A DNA stretch of 64,000 nucleotides from Cerioporus squamosus. Taxonomy: Eukaryota > Basidiomycota > Agaricomycetes > Polyporales > Polyporaceae. A model generated the notes under the pieces. That model saw only the letters and a program-made list of their open reading frames with translations. It ran no database searches and was not told where the DNA came from. Both the position numbers and the translations under genes were made by a program. Positions 43,483 through 55,296 of this stretch are shown here, piece by piece (the stretch's first letter is position 1; each line of letters opens with the position of its first letter). Location: assembly GCA_022592435.1 (NCBI GenBank), contig JABYQS010000147.1, positions 31,330-95,329 of the forward strand, given 5' to 3'.

Positions 43483-45675
43483 TTACACCGTTGGTAACGT
43501 CTTGCCCGTCAGCGTCAGGAAGTGGTACCCGTCGTGCACCTGCTCCATCAGTCCTCCCCGCTTTACACCAGCATGCCACGTTCCCTCCTCGAGCAGGATG
43601 TCGCTCGGATACCGCGCCGTCCCTTCCTTGTCACACCAATCGAAGTCAATAAGCACCACCCTGTCACCCACCAGCAACACGTTCGGTGTGCGCAGGTCCC
43701 CAAAGACGAAGCCATGGTCATGCAGCGCCGTGACAGCGCTCTCGAGCGAAGCGATGTGCGCCGGATCCTGCAGGGTACCCGTGGCCTCCTTGCCCTCCAC
43801 GTAGTCCTCACGACGACCCACATCCCGACCGAGTCCACGAACTCGCAGAACCGCAGCTTCGGAGCCTGTGAAGGCGACGCGCTCGCGAGCAGCTCGTGCG
43901 CGGCTTTGCCGTACGCGGGCGTGAACTTGACCACGACATCCACTGTCTCGGTGTCGCACTTCGCCTCTGCGACGAACACCGCCTTCGAAGGATACTCCGT
44001 CGCCAGCCGTCGCTTGTAGGTGAGGATGACCGCCTTGCCCTGCTCGTCCTCGTATGTCTTGAAGTGAGGGCTGATGACCATGGGAGCCGGTTGCGAAGTG
44101 CGCGCTGCTCCGGTAGATGGACGAGCAGAACGTCCAGGCATGACACCGACATTGCCCGAGTGTGGCGGGTTGGGAACGGCCATCGAATGTATCAGATGAG
44201 TGTAGTACTCGTCCAGCTCATTGAGACACATCCGCAACGCATAGAACAGTTGCGCTACCCGGTGGCCCGCATTGTCGAGCGACGAGCGCCCGTTGAGGTT
44301 CAGACGAGGAACGACGGAGATGGTGTCGCCAAGGTTTTGCACGATAAGCTGGTCGGCGAAGACTGCGCCGCTGACTTGCAGGTTTGGGACCGCCGAACCT
44401 ATTAGGAATGCGGGACAGCAGCACCGTTCACGGACAGATCGAGCCTACACTTGAAAAAATAAGCATCACAACCGCGTAGCTGCACGCATGACTCACCTCA
44501 TTAGACGAGTAATAGGCAACATAGACATTCTCCGCCTGGGCACTCGGATCGCACCCGCCTTCCCCGATGTCGGCCTGGAGCTCGTGCGCTCCGATAAGGG
44601 GAGTGAAGCCATCGCGCGTTCCCGTACCAGCAAAAACCGCCCCATCAGCGGTGAAACTGCCTGTGCTGTTCGAGATAGGCGTAGATTCAAGGATATCGTG
44701 ATGTACCCCTTTGCTCATCGAGAGCGACAACTTCTCCTGCCGCTTGCCTTCATGCATGTAGTAGGTGACAGCCTGCGTGACGAAGTCATGCGCTGTGTCC
44801 AACTCTTCAGGTGTGAAGACACGAGTTTCTTGCATGTACTTGAAGTGACGAATACGGGATGGTAGATGGAGATGGGCGGGCCCGTCAGATCGAGAGGGCG
44901 GCCGTTGTACACTGCGTCTATGCGCGAAGTGGTCTGAGTCTTCATCCGCTGTGGGAGGGCTGCTCCAGTTGATGGCGACTCTCGCTTTTGCGCGGCGGCA
45001 GCGATTTGTTCGCGGTCTGATGAGCAGGTCAGATACAAAAAAACCATCCGCCGAATACGAGCGTGCACTGACGGATCTGCCATGGCGACTCGTTCAATCC
45101 TGAATTCATGGAAAGGGGTAGCGTTGAGCGCGAGGATGGTCGACAACTAATTGCTGCGTGTTATCAGTGACAGACGCTACAGAGCTTCAAGGGTAGACGT
45201 ACTAAGAACGCAAAGCACACAATCCCCTTGAGACTCGCCACCGCTCGACGATCAAAGGCTACACGGAGCCCATGAAGTTTCAACCAGTGGTCGTTGATGG
45301 CTTCATAGGCCTTGCGCTTGCTGAAAGCGGTGTGTGCGGAAGGCACAGGTAACTGCAAGCACTGCAAGAGACGCGCATGAAGTAAGTAAGTAGATGCTCC
45401 GAGCCAACGACAAACAGTCGCACCTCGTATATGCGAACCTCATAGTCACTGTCAGGACGGTCTGCGTACTCTGCGAATTTGCGGATAACGTTGAAGATCT
45501 CGTCTTTCAAGTCGGAGACATGGACGCGCTGGTTGACGGGGTAGTCAAAGTAAAATTCGGTGAGATAGCGATACTTGGTTGTAATCGGTGAATCAGAGGC
45601 CGAATCTGCTGGAGAGAGGGGAGGAGAAGGAGCAACCAGGATTGGGCATCTGAACTGGCAGAGTTTCGCAGCCAT
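43483..45675 (-). CDS. Kinase-like protein, Agaricomycete-specific family, apparently frameshifted
   Basis: About 600 residues from MAAKLCQFRCPILVAPSPPL. The N-terminal half (YRYLTEFYFDYPVNQRVHVS, AFSKRKAYEAINDHWLKLHG, VFTPEELDTAHDFVTQAVTY) is not assignable. The C-terminal half looks like a diverged protein kinase lobe: FVAEAKCDTETVDVVVKFTP, ALHDHGFVFGDLRTPNVLLV (catalytic loop with Asp and Asn kept, HRD changed to FGD), and VVLIDFDWCDKEGTARYPSD (DFG changed to DFD). Two single-base breaks need one added base each: near 44849-44852 (before HFKYMQE) and near 43804-43808 (before DYVEGKEATG). It lies between two GH35 genes on the opposite strand; no functional link is implied. It could be active, because both metal-binding Asp residues and the Asn are present. 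Confidence 0.7.
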
Positions 45676-45888
45676 GGGTTTGGCGGGGGAGACTCGAGCC
45701 TCGGTTCAAACTTCAAGGCAGTGGTCACCAGTACTTACTGGTGGCAGTGGCACTCAGGCGCGGCGGGCACTGCCACTATATCGCGATGGCGACACGTGAT
45801 CGTGTCAAGAACCGGCCAACGGGCGGCAGTCGTATTCGCGTCTCTTGCTCTCAACCACGAACTTGCCCAGTCGAGCAAGAACCATATC

Positions 45889-48800
45889 ATGGCCATAACG
45901 ACCTACCCGCCGGACAAGTTGCATTATGAGGCATGCAGGCTTGAGGGTATGACAACAGTTCACAAGACGCCGCTCACGACGGACGAACTCGAGAGCGATC
46001 AGCGAAGGCAACGTGGTCTGGTCGACTCACTACCTTGGCGATCTCGTACTTCATGGGTTCTCGCCGCTCTCTTGTCACTGTGCTTTGCATTGTTGACGTG
46101 GCACTCAAGAGAGAAAGTGAGCACTACACCTTCACCGCGTAAGACCAATGGGTACACCGACGTCGTCGCATGGGACAACTACACCTTATGGATCCACGAC
46201 CAACGAATCTTCCTCACGCAAGTTTGCTTAGATCGCTTGCGCACGCTCACTTATTGACTTTCGGTTTAGTGGTGGGGAGTTCCACACGTTCCGGCTCCCT
46301 GTTCAGGAGCTCTGGCTTGATATCTTTCAGAAGATGGTCGCAGCCGGTCTTAACCACGTCAGGTATGGCCGTGGTATCACTTACATGAGTTATGCTAACT
46401 TCTTGACCTTCAGCGTTTATATACACAGTTGGTTTAGCCTGTGATCTTCTGACCCACACTCGTTGACGTCATGGTAGTGGGTTTGACCAATCCTGCACCT
46501 GGAGTAATCGACTTCAACGACTGGCGTGCGCTCAAACCCATCTTCGACGCTGCTACGCTGGCAGGAATCTTCATTGTCTGGCGTCCTGGTGGGGCTTCCA
46601 TTCATTGCGCACCGCTGTCAATATGCTGACCGATCAATCCTGGGAACAGGACCTTACGTGAGATCACACTGAACGCCTCTGATGTCCGCCGGTGCTGACC
46701 CCGGGCAGATCAACGCGGAGACGACGGCCGGAGGTCTCTCCCACTGGCTCACCTCTGAAATAGCGGGGACCGTTCGCACGAATGCGACCGACTTTACTGA
46801 GGCGTACATACCGTACATTGACGCCATCGCTAGGGAGTCCGCGCCCTATCAAGTAACCAATGGCGGGCCTATCGTCGCTGTTCAAATTGGTAGGTCTTCC
46901 GATGCCTCGCGCTAGGTTTCTCCATACAAGCTCAGCTGCCTTGCTCCAGACAACGAATACGATCAGAAACCTACCCACGCAGAGTACTTTGATCATCTAC
47001 AGAAACAGTACCGCAAGGGGGGCATTGTCGTCCCTCTGTGAGTGGCCGCAGTGCCTCCAGCAGTTTGTTCTCTGACGTGATTCTTCTTAGGACTTACAAC
47101 GATCCGAACGAACGCGAGAGCTTCATCAACGGAACGGGCGCGGTTGACCTCTATGGGATGGATGCCTATCCTCAGCGGTTCGACTGCTCGGATCCAAAGA
47201 CATGGTATCCTGTCGCGACCAACTATCACGAGTACCACACAAGAGTGAATCCAAGTCAGCCATGGTACATGCCCGAGTACCAGGCCGGCGCATTTGACCC
47301 CTGGGGTGGACCAGGATACGACGCCTGCGCGCTCTTGACCGGTCCTGATTTCGAGGACGTCTTTTACAAGCATAATTATGCAGCGAACATGAAGTTGATC
47401 TCGTACTACATGATCTATGGGTACGCAACATATATCAAGCGGGGCTTCTGCCTTAACTCTGATTCATCATCAGGGGCACGAACTGGGGCGGCATCGCTTT
47501 TCCCGGAGTATACACCAGCTACGACTACGGCTCGCCCATCCGGGAGACACGCCAGCTGTCCGACAAGTATGACGAGCTCAAACGCCAGAACATGTTCATT
47601 CGCTCATCGCCGGAGTTCCGCAAGACGGACTGGATCGGGGACTCCAGTATCGGCATACCTGGAGTCGCCATCAGCAATAAAGATGCGTTTGGAACTCTAC
47701 TCACCAATTCTGATAGCGGCACGAACTTCCTGATCGTGCGCCAGAACGACTCTACCTCCACGTACGTTTCTTGCCCTCTCGACGTAATGCACGTCATTGA
47801 CACTGGCGTAGAGCGAACATAACATTCAAAGTGACCATGCCTACCTCGGAGGGCTCAATGACCATCCCGCTCACGACCGATAGCATCGCGCTCGATGGAA
47901 GGCAGAGCAAGATCATAGTGACCGACTACCACTTCGGCACCGATGGCCGGCTCCTCTACACCACGGCATCCATTTACTTCGCAGGCAAGATCGGGGAGCG
48001 CGACGTTGTCTTCCTCTACGGCTCGTCTACTCAGTCGCACGAGTTTGCCTTCTTCCTGCCACCAGGGGCGCGCGTCTCCTCAAACCTGTCTTCGCGTGTC
48101 CAGGTGAGCAGTACCCGTGGCAAGGGTACTGCCTCGGTCCTACCAGGCGTTGTGGGTCTCATCACTGTCGTGGAGACGACGTCGCTGCTCATCCTCTACG
48201 CCGACTCCGTCACCGCTGCAACGTTCTGGGCTCCGCCCGTCCGCGACGAGACGCCGAACACGATCAAGGGCTTGGAGACGTTCTGGCAATTCGGCACGAA
48301 CACGACCGTGCTCGTGGGTGGACCGTACCTCGTGCGGAACGCGACTATATCGGAGGGCGTTCTTGCGCTCCACGGCGACCTCAACGTGTCTGCCCTGCTT
48401 ACGGTGTTCGCGCCGTCTAACGTCGCCGCGGTGACGTGGAATGGAGAACTCGTCGACACGATGGGGCATGGGAGCGGCATGCTCCAAGCTCATGTCGCTG
48501 CGAGTGTTCACTTGCAGGATGGCATTAGCCTGCCGGAGTTGAAGGACTGGAAGTATGCCGACAGCCTGCCGGAGATCAATTCCGACTTCGACGACTCTGA
48601 CTGGGTTGTCGCCAACAAAACGAGCACGAATCTGAACGTGAAGCCGCTGTTCGGTGACGGGCGCGTGCTGTACGGCTGTGACTATGGATAGTAAGTAACA
48701 TATGTTTGCATGCTCTGGTTCGTGACTCAGGACCCGATTTAGCTGCGAGAACAATGTTCTGTGGCGAGGGCACTTCGATGCTAGCGGATCGGAGACGGCC

Positions 48801-49808
48801 GTTAACTTGACCATCAATGGCGGCGAATGTAAGTGCCCATCGCTCTCGTCCGCGTGCAGCTCTTGACAGCCTTCAAGCGTTCGCAGCGTCCGTGTGGATC
48901 AACGACAAGTTCGCTGGCACTGTGTACAGCCCGCACGAAGGAGCCAACCAGCTGTTCAGGTTCCCCGAAGGCTCCGTCGTTGCAGGCCAGGACAACGTCG
49001 TGACTGTCTTGCAGGACAACATGGGTCTTGATGAGGACGACAACGAGAAGTCCACGCGCGGGATCGCCGGATTCGACCTCGTTGGTGGTGGCAACTTCAC
49101 GATCTGGAGAGTCCAAGGGAAGCTTGGCGGGTACCTGAGGTGCGTTGCTGTGACCCCATCGGGCCAATCGCCACTCAACGCTGACATGATGCGAACATAG
49201 CTACCCTGGCAAGGTCCGTGGCTTGCTCAATGAGGGCGGACTGTACGGCGAGCGCCAAGGCTGGCACCTCCCTGGCTTCGACACCTCAAGCTGGGAGCCT
49301 CGCGACCTATCAGAGGGCCTGCCGAGCGGCGGCGCCGGCGTCGGGTTCTTCGTGACGACGTTCGACCTCGACTTGCCCACCGGCATGGACATCCAGCTGA
49401 GCTTCCAGTTTGAGCCGTTCAACGAGCAGCCGTACAGGGCGCTGCTGTTCGTGAACGGCTGGCAGTACGGCAAGGTGAGCAAGACACCATGCGATATTGT
49501 CTGTGGACGGGACGCTGACCTTGCGATGTGCTCCCAGCGTGTGGCGAACGTCGGCCCGCAGACCAGGTTCCCGGTGCCTCAGGGCATCCTCGAGTACAAC
49601 GGCGAGAAGTGGGTGCTATAGTCTTCTCCTCTACCCTGTTGCTTGATTGACTGAGCCGCGTTCGGACAGCACTGTTGCGGTCGCGCTGTGGGCGCTGGAG
49701 GACACCGAGGTCTCGCCGATGCTGCAGCTCTCGATAGACGGCGTCTTCGACGGCGGAGTCGGTCCTATAGCGACTATCGCGCCCACTTACTCCGAGATTC
49801 GCGGGTGA
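45889..49808 (+). CDS. GH35 beta-galactosidase copy 2, intact, membrane-anchored
   Basis: Releases terminal beta-galactosyl residues from plant or fungal polysaccharides. A cytosolic N-terminus of about 60 residues precedes a transmembrane segment (SWVLAALLSLCFALLTW), so it looks type II-anchored, unlike copies 1 and 3. Catalytic domain: NYTLWIHDQRIFL, YIHMGLTNPAPGVIDFNDW, YINAETTAGGLSHWLTS, AVQIDNEYDQ (acid/base Glu), WYMPEYQAGAFDPWGGPGY (nucleophile Glu) and GGTNWGGIAFPG. Beta-sandwich and jelly-roll domains follow (WKYADSLPEINSDFDDSDW, GERQGWHLPGFDTSSWEP, YRALLFVNGWQYGK), ending TYSEIRG, with stop 49806-49808. About fifteen short introns splice in frame; the protein is about 1,000 residues. 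Confidence 0.9.
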
Positions 49809-50668
49809 TGAAGTGCCGATCTCATCTTCTTGTAGTCCTTGTACGATACTATGTGCCCCATTGCCCAATGAACGCTGTTGAAGGAGGGTCGAAGGCAGAC
49901 TGCCTGAGTGTCAAGCAGCTCAGGATCCAAGGCCAAGGCGACTTCTGCTTGTATGGTCTGGGGACCCAGGCTGTCCGAGAGGCTCCCATTTGAGTGCAAA
50001 ACTTGGACAAATTCGTGGTGTACCGCGAGATGCTTCTGTGAGCGAGAGCAGTCGATTGGCCAGTAGAGGGTCGCTGTGAGAGGTTGAAGACTGGGTGAAG
50101 TCGCGGCTGTGCAGTGTGCCCCAGTTCGCACTGCGCAGAACACCAGTATGATGTACTTACTACTACTTAGTACTAGCTACTTGGTTGCGAATCTCTCTAT
50201 CGCTGCAATCCGCTGACGATGGCTCGGTGTGGTATATGCCAAACCTATGCGGCGAGCTTCAGCTTCGGAAGTTCGGTTTGACTCCGATCCGGGTAAGTAC
50301 TTAGCGTCCGACTCTGGCAAGCTAGAACTCTCGAACATACCTCGATTCGGCCACTTCTCGCTGACGGCCACCTGTACCCTGGGGTATATAGCTACAACGA
50401 TACGCAAACAGCTCAGCTTGTCTACTCAGTTTCGCAGCGGATCCGCGAGCCTGCAGCCTCGTGGGTGTCAGCCTTTGTCCGCCGCACCCCCGGATCGGAC
50501 GCGCCTACTGATCGAAATCGCCTTTGTCTCTTCTCGCGACTATATACCCCGCTGCTGCGGCTGTCCCAAGCCTGTCTTCTCCTACTCGTTACTTGCTGCC
50601 GCAGCCTACCGCACTCCCGGTCAGACACTCGACTCTCACCTTCATCTCACCCCCTGCACTCGCGCGCA
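49809..50668. other. Intergenic, no gene seen
   Basis: 860 bases between GH35 copy 2 and the next plus-strand gene. TATATA-like sequences at about 50386 and 50543 are possible promoters for the latter. No repeat is evident beyond a short ACTACTACTTAGTACTAGCTACT patch near 50160. Confidence 0.45.
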
Positions 50669-51339
50669 ATGCACACCAACCTCGACTGCGCGATCGCCGC
50701 CGTGATCGAGCGCGGCCAGGCGCTCGACATCCCCAACGTCTTCGCAGCCTACCTGCAGCGCGTCGTCGCCTGCGAGCTCGCCGACGGCGCTACCGTCGCG
50801 GAAACGGAGGCGATCGCCCGCGCAGCCCTCGTCTCCTTCGAGCGCGCCATGGACAAGTACCCCATGGCCCCGCCTCCCGCCCGCACGCCAAAGACAAAGA
50901 CAAAGACAAGGGCCAAGAAGCCGTCCTCCTCCTCCTCCCCCTCCGTGAACGCCCGCCCGGGGGCGAAGATATACAGCGTAGAGGTCGAGCAGCTGCGGTG
51001 GGACTACCAGAAGGCGATGTGGCGCGCGACGATGGGCTACGACGATCCCGGGTGCACCTGTCTCTCGTGCGGCTCCCTGCAAGCGCTGCGCGAGAAGGCG
51101 GACTTGCTGTCTGCGCAGTGCGAGGACCTACTGGCGCGGTGCGAGGAGTGGGAGGAGCAGATCTCTCAGCTGGTCCCTGCGGAACGCAAGCGTCGTCCTC
51201 GTAAGTGCACCCTGCTCGTCTTTGTCTCTCGCAGGAGGCTGACATGCATGTAGGCAAGGCGAAGAAACGCGTCGCCAAGAAGGCGCGGCCTGCTCCTTTC
51301 GATCCCTATGCTCCGTCGACGAGTGCAGCCATGATCTGA
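50669..51339 (+). CDS. Small hypothetical protein with a basic tail
   Basis: Two exons (50669-51200, 51254-51339) give 205 residues. An Ala-rich helical N-terminus (CAIAAVIERGQALDIPNVFA) is followed by a Lys/Thr/Ser linker (TPKTKTKTRAKKPSSSSS). Next comes a helical C-terminal part with CTCLSCGSLQALREKADLLS and a likely coiled coil (AQCEDLLARCEEWEEQISQL). The tail KAKKRVAKKARP resembles a nuclear localisation signal. The closely spaced cysteines (CTCLSC) could bind metal. No family is recognised. Confidence 0.6.
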
Positions 51340-51727
51340 CCTCGTATCGTTCCCGCACGCACGTTCCCCTTCTCCTGGATCCCACGTGTCTTCATACCTC
51401 CCCGGATCTTCGTTCGTTCATGTATTTGTATCTACCGACTCCAATTGGCAGCCTACGTCCCATCTGAATTGTATGTTCATGTCCATCGTACAAGCCACAG
51501 CCTGAGGCTGCAGCTCCCCGTCCTCGACTCGGCCCGGGGCTTCCGGTACCTACTTCATGGGCGCTACGCGAGACATCGTGCAGGCGGCGAGTGACATCAC
51601 CTCGTCCTCACCCTTTCGCGCTCCAAGACGCACGGCGACAAATTCTTATACCCAGCATGCGCGCACTAATCTTGCTTTCTTCTCTGTTCTATCTCCCTCA
51701 TCCCCCAGATACCCGCCGTCCCCGTCG
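51340..51727. other. Intergenic, no gene seen
   Basis: The 3' flank of the small basic protein gene and the leader of the acid phosphatase gene, which is CT-rich from about 51690 to 51727. No TATA box is obvious. Confidence 0.45.
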
Positions 51728-54165
51728 ATGACCCGCTCGTCGAGCAAATCTCTCCCCGAGCTCCCCACGACCGCTGCGTCCACCTCGCCTGACGGCAACA
51801 CGGGCAGGACGCGTCGCTCGTGCGTGACGAACAACTGCATCCGGACTACAGTAACCCTCTTCGTCTTTGCCGCGTACTTTGCATGGACGTGGCCGTGGTA
51901 CCGCGAGCACTGGGCCGACGCGACGAGGGAACTCTTGCTTGAGTTGGGCCCGGAGAGACATCGTGCGCCCCCGTTGGGCGTGCCGAAGTCGCTGCAGACG
52001 AAGTGGGCGCAGTACTCCCCCTGGCATCCGCTCGATGACTATTCTGCGCCGCCTGCGGGCTGCGAGATCAACCAGGTGAGTATTCCTGCTTTCATGTAGG
52101 ACAGGTCTGAGGGCGAAACGCGCGGGTGCGGGTTGGCTTGCCTAGTAGTGGTCGTTCGGGGCAGACGATTGACTGGGCTTGGAGGCCAGAGAGGACGGCC
52201 ATGTAGAGCAGCAATTGCGCCCCGAATGCACGAGCATGAGCGCGCGGCCAGGCGTCGAAAGTCCTGTGCGCAGGCTGGATGCACTCGTGGAGAGTGGTCG
52301 TGTGGCCTCCTCTCAGATAACGAACTGGGTCACTGCGTATCGGCGCGATTCCTCGCGGAAGGTGTCGAGTAGTCGCGACGATGAGGCAATGTCACCTGCT
52401 TCGATTGATGAAGCCCATATCCCTCACGACCGTCAAGAAATCGTCTACCGGGGTGTGTTTGCTATGTGCGGTCTCAGACGTGACGAGACTTCGGGAGTCC
52501 GCATCGGGGTCAAGGGGACGGATGAGTGGTCTCTTGGCACAAGGCTGCGGACAGCATAAGTCCTATGTCCACTCGATACAGCCTGCGTCGTTTTGCCCGT
52601 GGCCTCTGTCGACATCGAGAGTTGCTCCCATTTCACCCTCGTTTCCTTTCCACGCCATCACGTTGACGTAGGTACTGATGCTTCTCCTCCTCCCGAACCA
52701 GGTCAACATCGTGAGTCTGTTCGCGTTCTTGCGCATCAAATCGTCCTCAAACGACCATGCTTCGACAGCTCCAGCGACACGGCGCAAGATACCCCAATGC
52801 CGACGATGGCGAGCAGTATAGCAGAGCAGTCGAGCACATAACATCAGCGGAGAAGTTTGCGGACAAGCGCCTTGAGTTCCTCGAGGACTACGAGTACGAG
52901 CTCGGTGCCGATGACCTCGTTCCCTTCGGTGCTGCCCAGTGCGTGCTGGCCCTGCGAGTTGTGATCAACCATACTGACATGTCGGCAGGTCGTTCGAGGC
53001 CGGGGAGATTGCGTTCAAGAGGTACGCAAACCTCGTCAACTCGACTGAGATTCCGTTCGTACGGGCGGCGGGTGCTCCGAGGGTCATCTCCACTGCTACG
53101 AATTGGACCGTCGGTAAGCCACCTACGATATCTGCACGCGTATTCTATGGGCTGAAGAACAACAGGATTTGCTGCTGCGAGTAGCCAGCGGTATCAACCC
53201 TACCTGAATGTCATCATCTCGGAGGAGGTACGTCGTGCCGCTACATTCATCCGGCGCCATTGCTCACCTCCACCCCAGTACAACAACACGCTCAACCAAG
53301 ACTGCCCGAACGCGGAAGACGGCTCCCGCGAGATCGGCATCTGGCTGTCCATCTTCGGCCCGCCCATCGCTGCACGGCTCAACAAGGCCGCGCCGGGCGC
53401 GAGACTGAACGCGACGCACGTCTTCCACCTGCTCGCGATGTGCCCGTTCGAGTCTGTCGCGAAAGGGACGATGAGCCCGTTCTGCTCGATGTTCTCCGAG
53501 GACGACTTCCGCGCGTTTGAGTACTATGGAGACCTTGAGAAGTACTACAAGACCGGGTGCGTGGGCTGTTCTCCTTCTTCCGGCACGCTGAGCTGACTCG
53601 GTCGGGTGAGCGCAGGTACGGAAACCCTCTTGGAGCGATACAAGGCGTCGGCTACGTGAACGAGCTGCTCGCGCGCCTGACGAACGAACCCGTGCAAGAC
53701 CACACGACGCACAACTTCTCGCTCGAGTTCCCGCTCGGCCACAAGATCTACGCCGACTTCACGCACGAGAACCTCATGGTCGCCGTCTACGCCGCGCTCG
53801 GGCTCTTCAACGTCTCCGAGCCGCTCGACCCGCGCAACATGCCGTCCGACGCCTTCTCGTTGTCCGGAGACGAAGCCTCGAGGTGGAACGCCCCACTAGC
53901 GCACATGAAGGAGAAGCGCGGGGAGCGGACGTGGGTCGCGTCGCGCATGGTGCCGTTCTCGTCGCGGATGGCCACGGAGCGCATGACGTGCGTGCGGGAC
54001 GGGAAGGAGGGCGAGTACGTGCGCATCCTCGTGAACGACGAGGTGCAGCCGCTCGAGTTCTGCGGGGGCGGGAAGGACAAGATGTGCACGCTAAACGACT
54101 TTGTCCGGAGCCAGGGGTACGCGAGGCGGAGCGGCGATGGGGACTTTGCGAAGTGCTACGACTGA
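51728..54165 (+). CDS. Histidine acid phosphatase/phytase-like, type II membrane protein
   Basis: Hydrolyses phosphate monoesters at acid pH. A cytosolic Ser/Thr-rich N-terminus is followed by a membrane anchor (VTLFVFAAYFAWTWPWYREHW, about residues 46-66). The nucleophile motif RHGARYP is assembled from exon 1 (ending CEINQ), a 9-base microexon GTCAACATC (52702-52710, encoding VNI), and exon 3 beginning LQRHGARYP at 52769. The C-terminal proton-donor site reads FTHENLM (HE in place of the more usual HD). Further family blocks are PFVRAAGAPRVISTATNW, ARLNATHVFHLLAMCPFES, FEYYGDLEKYYKTGYGNPLG, and RMVPFSSRMATERMTC with FCGG near the end. Intron 1 is 626 bases, about ten times the local norm. 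The frame is intact and the enzyme should be active. Confidence 0.85.
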
Positions 54166-54565
54166 TCGATGTCCGATGACCGTGAAGGCGAGGTGTCTGG
54201 GGACTGGGGAGGTTCGTTCGGTGTACTAAGGAGTACGCGTTGATTCCGGGGGCATAACTCGTATGTGGCTTGCTTTGTGCTGAGTTTTTCTGCTATCTCT
54301 TTTCTTCTGCTTATAGGTAGTGTCTCATGTTGCATCTTCGTTACTTATTGTATCCACACTCTAGCCTCCTCTATCCACCCTCCGGTCATATGAAGCGATG
54401 ATTGCTCTCCGACGACATTCCGACTTCTCCAGGCGATAACCGGAAGCTACGCTGGCTTGTCCGCCATCCCACGCAATACCGACAACTCTAAGCAGATCTT
54501 CTGCTGAGCATGCCATTGCAAGAAGGCTGACCTGCAACTGCCAAGAGGTGGGCCATGCAAAAAGT
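54166..54565. other. Intergenic, no gene seen
   Basis: The 3' flank of the acid phosphatase gene. No ORF or repeat is supported. Minus-strand T runs at the right edge belong to the tRNA-Ser terminator. Confidence 0.5.
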
Positions 54566-54665
54566 CGTCAGCTGAGCGATTCGAACACTCGCGTGCAATG
54601 CACAACCGCTCATCTAGTCGTCGGGGAGTAGCAGGCGATCCAGTTAACCACTCCGGCAAACTGAC
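54566..54665 (-). tRNA. tRNA-Ser(GCT) with an intron
   Basis: On the minus strand the acceptor arm GTCAGTT (54665-54659) pairs with AGCTGAC (54573-54567), followed by discriminator G at 54566. The anticodon stem is ATCGC with GCGGT, and the loop CTGCTA carries anticodon GCT. About 17 bases inserted after position 37 fit a nuclear tRNA intron. A type II variable arm (GTGC-ATT-GCAC) and a T arm (GAGTG-TTCGAAT-CGCTC) follow. A TTTTT run just downstream (about 54559-54563 on the plus strand as AAAAA) is a Pol III terminator. Long variable arm plus discriminator G are typical of Ser. Confidence 0.85.
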
Positions 54666-54816
54666 GCTCTGTGTACGCGACTGTGCCAGTGAACGCGTCT
54701 GTCACATATCATGTGCTGTAACCGTCACCCGCTGTTTAGGGCCGGGAGCGTTTGGGTGGCAGAAGTAAAGCATGTAGTTTGCCTAGCGCGTCAAGGGTGG
54801 AGCTTACCCCATACAA

Positions 54817-54887
54817 GCATTAATGGGGTAGTGGTAACCTGGGTCGTTGCCATCGACCCGCCGGGGGTTCGATTCCCCCTTAATGCA
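54817..54887 (+). tRNA. tRNA-Gly(GCC)
   Basis: Acceptor GCATTAA pairs with TTAATGC (54880-54886), with discriminator A at 54887. The D arm is GGGT-AGTGGTA-ACCT. The anticodon stem GGTCG/CGACC encloses loop TTGCCAT with anticodon GCC. The T arm is GGGGG-TTCGATT-CCCCC. It has no intron and is 71 bases long. A TTTT at 54910-54913 can serve as the Pol III terminator. Confidence 0.93.
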
Positions 54888-55227
54888 TCGTAGTCCTCTT
54901 GAGTAATACTTTTGTATTGCGTCATTAGCACCGTCGCACCTGGAAGGGTTTACGTTTTGCACTTCACATCTGAAAGGTATGCGAGGAGAAACTTGGGAGA
55001 AACTAACAACCTGTATGCGCTGGGCCGATGCATGATTGCAGAATGGTCAGGCGCCACAAAGCGTGACCCCAACCGCGAAGTTCCCTCCAAAAACATGCCT
55101 CCAACAGCCTCCAACTGCCCACGATGCGACGGCGCCGGCGGTCCGCTCTGGGTCCGTCGTATGCTTTTCTCCGTGATGTAGTCCAGGGCACAGGCTGCTG
55201 ACTTCGTCATCACACCCATCCTGACTG

Positions 55228-55233
55228 TATAAA
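55228..55233 (+). promoter_or_regulatory. TATA box of GH35 copy 3
   Basis: TATAAA lies 64 bases before the ATG at 55297, so the truncated gene keeps a normal-looking promoter. Confidence 0.45.
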
Positions 55234-55296
55234 GCTGCAGCGCGGCAGTATGATGGGGAAACTGACAGTCGACGAAGGCTTGGACCAAAGCAGTCT

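Noticed and set aside
43522..44405. Plus-strand ORFs of 165 and 169 codons
   Set aside because: Antisense to the kinase-like gene, where the minus strand shows catalytic motifs and splice sites.
52179..52559. 126-codon ORF inside the long acid phosphatase intron
   Set aside because: No recognisable content. It shows only that the intron is GC-rich and lacks stops in one frame.
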